Of a stretch of 64,000 bases of DNA, positions 24,522-34,240 are shown piece after piece. The position numbers and the translations under genes are program-made. The first letter of the stretch is position 1, and each line of letters starts with the position of its first letter. The notes beneath the pieces were generated by a model. That model was not told the origin of the DNA. It made no database searches and saw only the letters and a program-made list of their open reading frames with translations. Origin of the DNA: Sutcliffiella sp. FSL R7-0096 (GTDB lineage Bacteria > Bacillota > Bacilli > Bacillales > Bacillaceae_I); assembly GCF_038595065.1 (NCBI RefSeq), contig NZ_CP152003.1, forward strand, positions 4,196,001-4,260,000, read 5' to 3'.

Positions 24522-26981
24522 ATGGCGAGTAAAATACAAATAAAAAGTTGTTTGAAGAGTGAATTACCCAATCTTGATGTAGGGGAATTCGCAATCTGTA
24601 CAGATTCAAAAGAAGTATTTATAGGTACGGAAAATGGAAACTTACAAATTGCCAATAAGGAAGATGTCGGGGGCCTAGATGACCTTCAAACAACAAGTAA
24701 TATTAGTTTAGTTCATGCAGTAAATGAAATCTTTGATAGGTTAAATACGAATATGGATGAACGAGCTGAATCACTATCGATTGGCGATCTTACAGATGTT
24801 AATCTATCTGACTTTATAGCTGATAATGGAGATGTTTTATCTTTAAATGATGGGGAATGGGTACCTACATCCACATCCACATATGTAATTAATTTAGAAC
24901 TATGGGGAATTTACAATAACGGTTTAGAACCACTTGCAACAACAAATGGAATAAACAATGCCTTGCATTGGGCAAGTGAAAAAGGTTATAGCAGGTGTAA
25001 GTTGCCAAAAGGTCAATATACCATTGACAAGGATAGTTCGGTTAATATGGTAAGTAACATGACGCTAGATTTATATGGTTGTTTATTAAAAAAGGAAAGT
25101 AACGGTAACCAGAAGTATTTTATTATAAATATAGAAAACAAGGAAAACGTCCTAATCTCAGGAGGTATCATTGAGGGTGATAGATATTCACATGACTATA
25201 CAACTACTCCAGGAACTCATGAATGGGGTACAGGAATCAATATAGATTATAGTAAAAACATTCGGATAGAAAATGTTGAAATTCGAGAGACTACTGGATA
25301 TGGCATTTTTATCGGATCAAAATATCAACAAATTTACACGTTGAATAAATCAAACTTGGAACAAGGAACCATTGATAATAGTGGAAATCTCATTAACGAA
25401 AATAATTGGGTTCGGTCAAATATTTCTTTTAATTTATCAAACCAAAATATCCAAACTCGAGGCTATTTTATGATCTGCGGAAATGGTTACGGAACTTATG
25501 GTGCAGGAAATGAAATTTCTAAAGATACAATTAATCTATATTTTTACGATAATGAAGGTAATTATCTCGGCGTTGTTAAGAAACGTACATTTGAAGAAGT
25601 TTACCTTCATTCAATTCCCCATGGATCCAAAAAGTTCAAACTATCTTATAGGAAAGATATAAACGGGATTCAAAATAGTTTAATTACAATCAGAACCGAT
25701 ATACCTTCAAAATGGATAAGCATTAACAATTGTTTTATTCATCATAGTAGAGCTTTAGGTATTGTGGGGGCTGGAGGTCAGTATATTGACATAGAAAGTT
25801 GTGAAATTTCAAATATAGGAGGAACTGCTCCAGCTTGTGGAATTGATATAGAAGATGGTTATAGTTTAAATCAGAATATCACTATAAGGAATAATTTCTT
25901 TCATGATAATATGGTTGCAGATATTATTGTAATAAGTGCTAGGAATGTCTTGATTGAGTTAAATAAATTCAACAATAGTGTTGACTTAGGCGGTCCAAGA
26001 GGTGAAAATTATATTTCTCAATATAATCGTTACAATCTCTCTTCAGCTAGTGGGAAAACTTTAGCCGGAGATAACGGAACCTATGTAATCTTTAGGTATG
26101 ATCATTTTACTGACGCTCAAATATTCTTATCCGGAAATTCAATGTATAATAACTGTATTTTTGATAATATGAATTTCATCTTGCAATCTGACCAATATTT
26201 AACTAGTACCTTTATTTCATGTAAATTCAACTTCAATAAACCGGATGTTGGTTGGTCTTGGATTCTAAGAAAAGGAAGCATAATTTTTCGTTTCTGCGAA
26301 TTTAATATCAAATGCAAATGGTACTATTTTAGGAGTGAAGCACATTTAGGCGAGTGGGAAAAAAACAATCTTGTTTTTGAAAACAATACTTTCAATACTT
26401 CTTCTAGCATAGGAGAATGGATCTTTGAGGTTGGGCAATTAACTATTGTAAATAATGTTTTTAAAGGTAATGCACATGCATCTACTTATTATAGCTTCCG
26501 AGTTAAAGCAAACAAAACCTTCTTTACTGGAAATAAAGTTCGAGATGTTCACTTTATCTTAGAAGGACAAGGATTAAACTCACAAGCTACCATTAAGGAT
26601 AACAGAATATTTATCGATAAAACTTCTCCCGTACAAGGTTCAGACCGCTCCGAATTTCTCCATTTATATTGGATTGATAATTTAAATATCAATAATAATT
26701 TCTTTGAAATACTTCAAGCAAACGTAGTAATAAGGTGTTTTACTATTTATGCTGAAAAACAACTCATATTAACTGACAATTACTATAGCTGTAGTAACGG
26801 AGACAAAGCAAGAATAGATTTATTTGGAGCTTTAAGAAACAGTAATAACCAAGGAACAATACCTCCATTAAAAAGTGTCATCAAAAACAATATTTTGGAT
26901 AATGTTTCACTAAATCAAGCCCCGACTTATATAAACCAAATTGTTTATCAAGTAATGGAGTCAAATGTAGATTTTCCTTAA
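24522..26981 (+). CDS. Phage-tailspike-like right-handed beta-helix protein
   Basis: Protein of 819 residues. The first 60 (MASKIQIKSCLKSELPNLDV, then GEFAICTDSKEVFIGT) match the small N-terminal domain of phage tail fibre and hyaluronidase-like proteins. After a linker (SIGDLTDVNLSDF) there is a long run of short beta-rich repeats with many Asn/Ile (NVLISGGIIEGD, NIRIENVEIRETTGYGIFIG, ITIRNNFFHDN), as in pectate-lyase-like polysaccharide depolymerases. No signal peptide is seen. Its neighbour on one side is the eps operon, suggesting that its target is the host's own or a related polysaccharide. No other phage genes are near. ATG 24522 follows GGAGG by 8 bp. Confidence 0.75.
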   Translation: MASKIQIKSCLKSELPNLDVGEFAICTDSKEVFIGTENGNLQIANKEDVGGLDDLQTTSNISLVHAVNEIFDRLNTNMDERAESLSIGDLTDVNLSDFIADNGDVLSLNDGEWVPTSTSTYVINLELWGIYNNGLEPLATTNGINNALHWASEKGYSRCKLPKGQYTIDKDSSVNMVSNMTLDLYGCLLKKESNGNQKYFIINIENKENVLISGGIIEGDRYSHDYTTTPGTHEWGTGINIDYSKNIRIENVEIRETTGYGIFIGSKYQQIYTLNKSNLEQGTIDNSGNLINENNWVRSNISFNLSNQNIQTRGYFMICGNGYGTYGAGNEISKDTINLYFYDNEGNYLGVVKKRTFEEVYLHSIPHGSKKFKLSYRKDINGIQNSLITIRTDIPSKWISINNCFIHHSRALGIVGAGGQYIDIESCEISNIGGTAPACGIDIEDGYSLNQNITIRNNFFHDNMVADIIVISARNVLIELNKFNNSVDLGGPRGENYISQYNRYNLSSASGKTLAGDNGTYVIFRYDHFTDAQIFLSGNSMYNNCIFDNMNFILQSDQYLTSTFISCKFNFNKPDVGWSWILRKGSIIFRFCEFNIKCKWYYFRSEAHLGEWEKNNLVFENNTFNTSSSIGEWIFEVGQLTIVNNVFKGNAHASTYYSFRVKANKTFFTGNKVRDVHFILEGQGLNSQATIKDNRIFIDKTSPVQGSDRSEFLHLYWIDNLNINNNFFEILQANVVIRCFTIYAEKQLILTDNYYSCSNGDKARIDLFGALRNSNNQGTIPPLKSVIKNNILDNVSLNQAPTYINQIVYQVMESNVDFP

Positions 26982-27023
26982 AAAAATGGAAAGAGCCTGG
27001 GACAAAAGAATATTAGTAAAACA

Positions 27024-27080
27024 AAATCCGAACATTCGTTCAGAATTCTAAAGTAAAATATTGAACAAGTTCGGATTTTT
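27024..27080 (+). terminator. Terminator after the beta-helix gene
   Basis: AAATCCGAAC (27024-27033) pairs with GTTCGGATTT (27069-27078) and is followed by TTT. The loop is long (about 35 nt), so efficiency is uncertain. Confidence 0.55.
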
Positions 27081-27116
27081 CTTCATTAACCTTCTACGAG
27101 TGGCGTTTTTGTTAAA

Positions 27117-27240
27117 CACCGCTGTTGATATCCGCTCAAGTCTCCTTTTTCCGTGGGCGGTCTCGGGAGCCTCCTCGTCGCTACTACCAACCCCGGGGGC
27201 TACTCGCTCCGTTGGGGGACATACACGGGCTTTGGCTACC
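27117..27240 (-). repeat. Dispersed intergenic repeat, copy 4 (divergent)
   Basis: Starts ACACCGCTGTTGATATCCGC on the plus strand and keeps TTTTTCCGTGGGCGGTC and GGGAGCCTCCTCG, but the second half differs from the other copies and the far end is unclear. It lies between the beta-helix gene and the eps flippase, which converge. Confidence 0.65.
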
Positions 27241-27288
27241 AACTTCTCTCATGAGTTTTGGACCAGCCTCTTTTTATTTATTCGATTC

Positions 27289-28830
27289 TCATGATACTTT
27301 TTTGGAATTTTCTGGAATATATTTTTTTAACACGAAAGTCCTAAAAATACTTCTTAAGTAATTAATTTCTTCACTCTTCCGAAATAAAAGATAGAAAATT
27401 AAATTAGGTATTATTAAACAAACTAAAAAGTTAATCATCAGATTGACTAACGGATCCGTAAATGCCGTAACTTCCATTGTTTTTAATAGTACAGATATCC
27501 CTACGACAATACACATAAACTTGGAATAGGTTTGGAAATAAGTTCTAAGTGGCTTGTCAAAAATGTGTTTGTAAAGCAAATAAGGATCAAACCAAAAATA
27601 CACACAAAGCCTACTAATTATAGTACCTAATAATACTCCCACAATCCCCAATGGCTTTACTAGCAAGAGAGTGAGGGCAATATTTATACAGGCAGCTATA
27701 ATCGGCCTGTATTTTCCAATTTTAAACAGACCAGTTGTCTCTCTAAACATCGTACAAGTTCCTTGAATTCCAGCAGTAAAAAAGTTTAAAACGATGGCTA
27801 AAACGATATAATTATTAAATAGGTATTCCTGACCCAACCAATAGGATAAAAAAGGGTTTAATAGAATGATTAAATTTATTGCACAGAATCCAAATATCCA
27901 TAAATGGGTAAAATTAATTACTCGAAAGATAAAATACTTACGCTCAACAGACCCATTGCTAACTAAATTTCCAACACTAGCTGTCAATGAATAAAAAATA
28001 TAACTAAGCAATGTACTAAGTGCGCCTAAGATTAACAAGTAATTGGAGTAAGTTCCTACCGCTACTATCCCTAAATAGACGGAGATGACAACATTATCTA
28101 CTCCGTTTATGACAACCCCACTAACTTTATATAGACTTTGAGCATATAATCCCCTGAAAAATTCTTTTTTTTCAAGCTGGTTTAACTTCGCACTATTTCT
28201 TTTAATAAAAGGATATAGTTTTTCTGCAATGTTCGATACATACAAATTTTCTGATATCCTAACAATTAATTGAATACCCAATACTAATAGATACATATGT
28301 GTAGTAAGTAGTATTACGATTTGTAGAACATTTGAAAATAATAAAAATTTCGTTCGAACTTTTGAAATAATGTGACCTTTTTGATCAGCAATTATTATAG
28401 AATGTTTATAAACTGAGAAATAAGTTAAGGTAGCATTCAATAAAAAAAGCAAGTAAATGATATTTAGATTCGCAACTTTAGGGTCACCATTAATTAGATA
28501 TTGTAAAAAGGGAAATATACATAAACCTATGCCGAAAACTATCAATCCAATTATTTTGTACGCTTTCCTGTATAAATTTAGTAAGGCCTGTATTTTATAC
28601 GTATTCCCCTCTGTTAATGGATGGTATAAACTATATAACATCGCAGTATCAAAACCAAGATTGGCCAAGGAAAGTAATAATAAGATACTCGTGAATAGAC
28701 CTTCAACACCAACATATTCAATACCTAGTGTAAAGATTATTGCTGTTCTTACAAAGAAGCCCATTAATAAGCTTACAATTTGAGATACCAACCCAAAAAT
28801 AATATTCATTAAGGAGTTTTTTATTCTCAT
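27289..28830 (-). CDS. Polysaccharide flippase (Wzx/EpsK-like, MATE superfamily)
   Basis: Membrane protein of 513 residues with about 12-14 hydrophobic segments, in the size range of Wzx flippases. The N-terminus NSLMNIIFGLVSQIVSLLMGFFVRTAIIFTLG is typical of the polysaccharide synthesis family. It should move undecaprenyl-linked repeat units across the membrane for the EpsG-like polymerase. It is the last gene of the eps operon; it lies 9 bp downstream of the PP-loop gene. Confidence 0.88.
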   Translation of the reverse strand: MRIKNSLMNIIFGLVSQIVSLLMGFFVRTAIIFTLGIEYVGVEGLFTSILLLLSLANLGFDTAMLYSLYHPLTEGNTYKIQALLNLYRKAYKIIGLIVFGIGLCIFPFLQYLINGDPKVANLNIIYLLFLLNATLTYFSVYKHSIIIADQKGHIISKVRTKFLLFSNVLQIVILLTTHMYLLVLGIQLIVRISENLYVSNIAEKLYPFIKRNSAKLNQLEKKEFFRGLYAQSLYKVSGVVINGVDNVVISVYLGIVAVGTYSNYLLILGALSTLLSYIFYSLTASVGNLVSNGSVERKYFIFRVINFTHLWIFGFCAINLIILLNPFLSYWLGQEYLFNNYIVLAIVLNFFTAGIQGTCTMFRETTGLFKIGKYRPIIAACINIALTLLLVKPLGIVGVLLGTIISRLCVYFWFDPYLLYKHIFDKPLRTYFQTYSKFMCIVVGISVLLKTMEVTAFTDPLVNLMINFLVCLIIPNLIFYLLFRKSEEINYLRSIFRTFVLKKYIPENSKKVS

Positions 28831-28839
28831 ACTAAAATA

Positions 28840-30120
28840 TCATCTACTTTTTTGGTAATAAAAAGACTCTTTATATAAATTACTGATTTTCCGCCTGATT
28901 ATTGGAAAGAAATACTTCATTCTATATGCCAGTAATTCTTTGAATCTTTCCTTTTTAAAATTATAATCAATCATCCAGGAACCAATTTCTTTGAAGACAA
29001 TGTTTTGATGGTTATCTTCGAATCTACTACGGATTTCGTTCCAGTATATCTTGATAAAATTATCTGTGAAGAACTTACTTTCATTTTTCATTGCATGGCG
29101 TAAAAACTCCGAGAGCTTTACTGAATCATTCGGGAGATTAAAACCAAAATCCCTTGGATCATACCCTTCTGCTATGATCCCCATTATTGTCCTCAGACAT
29201 TTTTCACACTCACAACAATTAATTTCATTTTTAAAGCAAACCCTCAATTGAATATTCTCTACATTCTTACAATTATTTAAAACAATACTTAGTTTTTTCT
29301 GTCTAGTTAAGTCATATCCATCGTGGAAAACATTTCCTGATGCGAATTTTATTTTATTATCCACTGTTGGATCTGATGCACATGTAACTTTGTATGCTGG
29401 AGTATTAGAGCTAGCGATGAATAATGTTTGAACCCTCATGTCATAGGCAATTGGAATTGCAGCTGATATGATTGCTAGTCCATGATGTAATCCGTGCCAC
29501 CATGTATCTCCTAATTTTTTTGAAAAATCTTTATCCACTAATTTGCTTAATAGAAATGTTCCATAATTTGATTCAACAAAAATATTAGTTAAATTATTTG
29601 ATTCGCCAAATAAAAGTGCATTTTTTTTATCTGCTTCCCAAGTATCACTTGGCAATATTTTTTCCTCATGCCAAGCATATTCAGTTATTAATATTGGATT
29701 TGAGTTTTTATTTCTAATATAGGTTGTGAGTGCATCCAGGCCGCCACTAAATAAAGATGCTGATTTTTTATTGATTTCATATTCATTTTTTACTAATTTT
29801 TTTACTTGTATGTTCCCTTTGAATTTTATATTAGGGAACATACTTTGGTAGCCTTTTTTCACTTCATCTAAAGATTTGTAGAAAACTTCATCTAATTCAT
29901 CTAAATATAAATTAGAATCTGTAATCCATACAAGTGGGGCGATATTTGATATAAAGGGTATAGCTAGAATACTTATTGGTACATTTTCCATACATTTGTT
30001 GTATTCATAGAACAATATATTTTCAGGGTGAAAATATCTACTTATTTTCCCTTTAGAATTATAGTTAAAATCAACCCTATTATTTTTCACTATAATATTT
30101 GTTAAAAACACATCACTCAT
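28840..30120 (-). CDS. PP-loop (QueC/AsnB-like) protein in the eps operon
   Basis: Protein of 426 residues of no family I can name. The ATP-binding PP-loop SASLFSGGLDALTTYI lies about residues 120-135. A Cys cluster near residue 305 (CFKNEINCCECEKCLRT) looks like a structural metal site of the kind in QueC. Such enzymes adenylate carboxylates and form amides or related bonds. With a pyruvyltransferase, aminotransferase and ATP-grasp gene in the operon, modification of a sugar or its substituent is a reasonable guess. ATG 30120 follows AAGGAGATAG; the frame start at 30135 is the ribosome binding site itself. Confidence 0.7.
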   Translation of the reverse strand: MSDVFLTNIIVKNNRVDFNYNSKGKISRYFHPENILFYEYNKCMENVPISILAIPFISNIAPLVWITDSNLYLDELDEVFYKSLDEVKKGYQSMFPNIKFKGNIQVKKLVKNEYEINKKSASLFSGGLDALTTYIRNKNSNPILITEYAWHEEKILPSDTWEADKKNALLFGESNNLTNIFVESNYGTFLLSKLVDKDFSKKLGDTWWHGLHHGLAIISAAIPIAYDMRVQTLFIASSNTPAYKVTCASDPTVDNKIKFASGNVFHDGYDLTRQKKLSIVLNNCKNVENIQLRVCFKNEINCCECEKCLRTIMGIIAEGYDPRDFGFNLPNDSVKLSEFLRHAMKNESKFFTDNFIKIYWNEIRSRFEDNHQNIVFKEIGSWMIDYNFKKERFKELLAYRMKYFFPIIRRKISNLYKESFYYQKSR

Positions 30121-30135
30121 AGCTATCTCCTTCAT

Positions 30136-31101
30136 TTAATTAAATTGGTCGAACCACTTATTCACAATTTCAAAATTCACATTAACATTCGTTCTTATCT
30201 TAGAATTAATCAAGCCATCTAATTCTTGTAAATCCTTACGTTCTATGCAGTTCAAATTATAACTTTCCTCCATTCCTTTAGCGCGCTCATCAATTGAAAT
30301 AATTATTGCTCTTTTCTTTTTTCTCATCGCGTATATTCCGCCATGCAAGCGGGTACCTACATAGTCAATATCTAAACTTAAGCATTTCTCGAAATTTTCT
30401 AAATCCGGTGGAACAATTTTAATACTTTCAATGTTTTGCAACTCTTTTAAGTAAGCTAAATCTTGTGCATCTTGAATCCAGAAATAAATATTTTTGTAAT
30501 TTTCTCTTAAGGTGTCAATTAGTAATTGATCATGATCATAATCTTTTGAATGATGAGTTAATGTAAAAATAACGTTTTCTGATTTTGTTAACTTAATTTC
30601 TTTACAATGATCAGGTGTCAAAGACCATAAAGTTGGACATCCGGTATTATAAGCTCGAAAACCCATTCCCTCTACAATTTTCTTTGTTCTTTCATCTCTT
30701 ACACTGTGTATATAATCTTTAGAAAGTACTTTTTTATATAACATTTTTGTGTATACACCCACTTTATCTCCTTTACCAGCTCCTACCCCCAATAAAATGC
30801 TATTTTTCAAGGGAGAATAATTTAACAGATTTATGTTCCATTGAGGAAAATGAGTGAGCATATTCATTGTAAGCAAATTAGTACCACCTACAAATTTATA
30901 TTTAGCGTTAGAATAAATTTTCACCCTGTTTGATCCTCTCATTACTTGAAACCATTGAAAAGGAGAAACATGAGTTGGTAATGTTAAAACAAACGAATCC
31001 ATCGTTAAATCCTTAATTTGATGTTTTACACATTTCATAATAATATCGTCACCTTTATTTAATGACCCTACTGATGTATCTAGTAATAGAATATTATCCA
31101 T
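30136..31101 (-). CDS. Polysaccharide pyruvyl transferase family protein
   Basis: PS_pyruv_trans family, 321 residues, related to EpsI, EpsO and CsaB. Visible features: LLLDTSVGSLNKGDDIIM at the N-terminus (the family's first strand and GxxNxGD turn) and GTRLHGGIYAM near the C-terminus with the conserved Arg and His. It would transfer pyruvate from PEP to a sugar to form a ketal, adding negative charge to the polymer. It lies 15 bp upstream of the PP-loop gene and 18 bp downstream of a GT4 gene. Confidence 0.85.
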   Translation of the reverse strand: MDNILLLDTSVGSLNKGDDIIMKCVKHQIKDLTMDSFVLTLPTHVSPFQWFQVMRGSNRVKIYSNAKYKFVGGTNLLTMNMLTHFPQWNINLLNYSPLKNSILLGVGAGKGDKVGVYTKMLYKKVLSKDYIHSVRDERTKKIVEGMGFRAYNTGCPTLWSLTPDHCKEIKLTKSENVIFTLTHHSKDYDHDQLLIDTLRENYKNIYFWIQDAQDLAYLKELQNIESIKIVPPDLENFEKCLSLDIDYVGTRLHGGIYAMRKKKRAIIISIDERAKGMEESYNLNCIERKDLQELDGLINSKIRTNVNVNFEIVNKWFDQFN

Positions 31102-31119
31102 ATTTTCTCCTCATTCACT

Positions 31120-32307
31120 TTAAAATAATTGATATAATTTTTCTATCTCATCCTCGTTATTGTAATTATTCTTGGAAATGTTGCTTATCAATTCTTTCGT
31201 TTTTTCACCTTTAAGAAGGCTTTCCAGTCCATCTGCAATGCCTATATCACTTTTTTCACAGATTAATCCTTCATAGCCATCTACTATTTGACTATCAGCT
31301 GTATCATAATTTGTTAATAAAATAGGCTTTTCAAGAATTAGTGCTTCAGTGACAGTGACCGCTTTTCCTTCATATCTCGAGGGTTGAACATATATGTCCG
31401 CAGCCTTGATTAATGGATAGGGGTTTATCCTTTTTCCTAATAATATAAAACTGTCCAACAGATTATTTTTATTTATTAATTCTAATAAAGCTCTTTCCTC
31501 ACCGCCGTACCCAACAACATACCAAACTATATTCTTGTAACCCCTCTTCTTTAGGATTCTCATAGCATTAATTGCAATATCCAGTCCCTTAGCATAAGAT
31601 AGTCTGGCGACTGTAACTATTTTAATTTTTTGGTCTATTAACAAGGGGTTTTCTATCTGTTCTAATGACATTTTCCTAATCAATTCAGCAGAATTAATAT
31701 TTTCAATTACTTTTACCTTGTGTTTTAAATTTGGATACTTCTTAACAAAAGAGATTTTACACATCTCTGACACTGCAATGATATGGTTGAAATTACTCCA
31801 AATAATCGAATCTGCTTCAACATCTGTTTCTATGGCTGAAAAATCCGTATGTATCCAAGCTATTTTTACTTTTGCATTTACCTTCTCTGCCACAAAGTTA
31901 TGTGGCCACAGATAGCTTATCGCTACATCATATTCTTTTTTAACTTTTGGTAAAAAAGGCATTGCGTATTTCCACATTAATTGCATTTGATAATAGCCAG
32001 GCTCAGAGAAACGTTTTATTTTCCCAATAAGATCGGCTTGCAGTTTTGCTAGAATCCGTGAAGTTGCAATGACATAGTTTTTTTCTTTCAATAAAGTGCC
32101 AATTGATTTTCGGAAAGTGGCGTACTCTGGAATTTCATTTAACAAATGTACTTTGTTGGAAAGCATGGGCATGAAGTCACCCTGGTGTCGATATAGCATT
32201 AAATCTACATTGTAATTACCATAATCAAAATGCTCTAACATACTTAATAAACTTCTTTCAACCCCTCCTATTTCTAAATCATAGGAGGCAATTAGTATGT
32301 TTTTCAT
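31120..32307 (-). CDS. Glycosyltransferase family 4
   Basis: GT-B glycosyltransferase of 395 residues. The N-terminus SYDLEIGGVERSLLSMLEHF and the C-terminal donor site QPSRYEGKAVTVTEALILEKPIL (E-x7-E) are typical of GT4 enzymes that retain configuration. Donor and acceptor are unknown; it probably adds one sugar of the repeat unit on the cytoplasmic side. It lies 9 bp downstream of the GT32 gene. Confidence 0.88.
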   Translation of the reverse strand: MKNILIASYDLEIGGVERSLLSMLEHFDYGNYNVDLMLYRHQGDFMPMLSNKVHLLNEIPEYATFRKSIGTLLKEKNYVIATSRILAKLQADLIGKIKRFSEPGYYQMQLMWKYAMPFLPKVKKEYDVAISYLWPHNFVAEKVNAKVKIAWIHTDFSAIETDVEADSIIWSNFNHIIAVSEMCKISFVKKYPNLKHKVKVIENINSAELIRKMSLEQIENPLLIDQKIKIVTVARLSYAKGLDIAINAMRILKKRGYKNIVWYVVGYGGEERALLELINKNNLLDSFILLGKRINPYPLIKAADIYVQPSRYEGKAVTVTEALILEKPILLTNYDTADSQIVDGYEGLICEKSDIGIADGLESLLKGEKTKELISNISKNNYNNEDEIEKLYQLF

Positions 32308-32316
32308 TGAAACCTC

Positions 32317-33054
32317 CTATATCTTGGCTAAGGCCTTTCTAATCTTTGCTATATTTTGTCCTCCAATAATAAATGCGGAAGTCGCCTTAATCTTTCCTTT
32401 GATTTTGGCATCCCAAGGCAGCCAGCTTTTGTGGTAATGGTGCATGGCATAGGTCTCATCTGTAGAATAATTAATACAATTAATATAGTCATATGGTGAA
32501 AAAAAGGGTTGAGGATACACCGAACCTACATTTTGGATTGTTTGGTTTTCGCCGTTTCTTACCATTCCTAATTCCTCAAGCATTTTGGTCACCATTGCTA
32601 CATTAGTTAAGTCGTTCAGACTCCCATCTATATTTATGAACGACCTATTCTTATAAAGATCAAGAAATTCCTTAATGAGTCTATTTTTAGGCTCTGATCC
32701 TATCGTACTAGTAGCAATATAGTTTTCTTGTTCAAATCCCCAGAAAGACTCGTTAGTCAATAAGTCATCAAACGGCTTGAATACTTCCACATCTGTATCC
32801 AAGTAAATCCCACCATATTCATACAGGACTTTAACTCGAACATAATCACTTACAAAAGCAAACTTACCTGCTTTATACGCTTCATCGGCATATTTATTTT
32901 CCTTAAAGTCACTATTTGTCTCATTCCACTCGATAAATTGATAGTCATTGAGATGCTTTTTCCAGCTCTCCATACATTTATTTACGATTGCTGGTTTTTC
33001 TTTTTCTCCAAACCAACAGTAGTGAATGATTTTTGGTATTTTTTGCTGTCTCAC
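32317..33054 (-). CDS. Glycosyltransferase family 32 (capsular polysaccharide type)
   Basis: Protein of 245 residues beginning KIPKIIHYCWFG and containing FAFVSDYVRVKVLYEYGGIYLDTDVEVF, the sugar-binding region and DxD metal site of GT32 (Gly_transf_sug) enzymes. WGFEQ and HHYHKSW further on are usual in bacterial members. Six bp separate it from the upstream aminotransferase gene. Confidence 0.88.
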   Translation of the reverse strand: MRQQKIPKIIHYCWFGEKEKPAIVNKCMESWKKHLNDYQFIEWNETNSDFKENKYADEAYKAGKFAFVSDYVRVKVLYEYGGIYLDTDVEVFKPFDDLLTNESFWGFEQENYIATSTIGSEPKNRLIKEFLDLYKNRSFINIDGSLNDLTNVAMVTKMLEELGMVRNGENQTIQNVGSVYPQPFFSPYDYINCINYSTDETYAMHHYHKSWLPWDAKIKGKIKATSAFIIGGQNIAKIRKALAKI

Positions 33055-33060
33055 ATACCT

Positions 33061-34218
33061 TCACCCTTCCTTGAGCAACATTTGGTTTGTGCACTTTTTA
33101 ATACAGCTAATAATTCGATTTTGGTCCTGCGGATTTAGGTTAGAACCTGACGGTAAACAAACACCTTTATCAAAAAGATTCGCAGCAACATCTTCCCTTT
33201 CATCATGACGGAAATACTTGCAACCATGAAATAAAGGCTGTAGATGCAATGGCTTCCATAAGGGTCTTGCTTCAATATTTTCTTTTGCTAATGCTTTAAT
33301 TATTTCGGTGGCATGAATTCCTGCCTCTCTGTCATTTATTATGATTGCCGTCAACCATCTGTTAGATTTTGTCCCTTTTAACTCTGGCATAAATTGTATT
33401 CCATTTACTAAGCTTAAAGCTTTATAATAACGATCGAATATGTCCCTTCTTGCCTGGACTCTATCTTCCAAAACTTCTAATTGTCCCCTTCCGATTCCAG
33501 CAAGAATGTTGCTTAACCGGTAGTTATAGCCTATCTCACTATGCTGGTAATGAATGGCTTGATCTCTTGCTTGAGTTGCTAAAAATCTTGCTTTTTCCGC
33601 AAGTTTCCTATCATTGGTAACGAGCATACCTCCACCCGAGGTAGTGATGATCTTGTTGCCGTTAAATGAGAAAATTCCAAACTGACCAAACGAGCCACTT
33701 TGCTTTCCTTTGTAATAGGATCCTAATGATTCCGCAGCGTCTTCTATTAAAGGGACTCCATATTGATTACACAATTCTAGAATTTCATCCATCTTTGCAC
33801 TTTGTCCGTACAAATTGACCACAATAACCGCTTTCGGTAATTTGCCACCTTTTAAGGCATCAATAAATGCCCTTTTTAATGCGTCAGGAGACATGTTCCA
33901 AGTGTCCGGTTCCGAATCAATAAAAACCGGCTCGGCTCCTTGGTAAAGAATAGGATTGGCACTTGCAACAAATGTGAGGGTGGAGCAAAAAATCGTATCC
34001 CCTTTCCCCACCTCTAATAAAGAAAGAGCCAGATGAATGGCTGCAGTTCCAGAACTTACTGCTACAGCTTCATTGACTCCTACTTTTTGGGCTATTTCTT
34101 TTTCGAAAGCATTGACATTTGGGCCGAGTGGGGCAATCCAATTGGTTTGGAATGCTTCGTCTACATATTTCATTTCGTTCCCACTCATATGAGGTGGGGA
34201 CAAGTATATCTTTCCCAT
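33061..34218 (-). CDS. DegT/DnrJ/EryC1/StrS sugar aminotransferase (EpsN-like)
   Basis: PLP-dependent aminotransferase of 385 residues. It begins KIYLSPPHMSGNEMKYV with IAPLGPNV; the PLP Lys is in FSFNGNKIITTSGGGML; EDAAESLG is the usual Asp contact. Such enzymes aminate 4-keto-6-deoxy UDP-sugars. The 4,6-dehydratase for this is the EpsC-like protein of the same operon, so both may build a diamino-trideoxy sugar such as UDP-bacillosamine precursor. Start ATG 34218. Confidence 0.9.
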   Translation of the reverse strand: MGKIYLSPPHMSGNEMKYVDEAFQTNWIAPLGPNVNAFEKEIAQKVGVNEAVAVSSGTAAIHLALSLLEVGKGDTIFCSTLTFVASANPILYQGAEPVFIDSEPDTWNMSPDALKRAFIDALKGGKLPKAVIVVNLYGQSAKMDEILELCNQYGVPLIEDAAESLGSYYKGKQSGSFGQFGIFSFNGNKIITTSGGGMLVTNDRKLAEKARFLATQARDQAIHYQHSEIGYNYRLSNILAGIGRGQLEVLEDRVQARRDIFDRYYKALSLVNGIQFMPELKGTKSNRWLTAIIINDREAGIHATEIIKALAKENIEARPLWKPLHLQPLFHGCKYFRHDEREDVAANLFDKGVCLPSGSNLNPQDQNRIISCIKKCTNQMLLKEG

Positions 34219-34240
34219 ACCACGATCTCTCCTTAAAAAA

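Noticed and set aside
24522-26981. Prophage remnant
   Set aside because: Only the tailspike-like gene is present; no capsid, portal, lysis or integrase genes are nearby, and the gene is intact.
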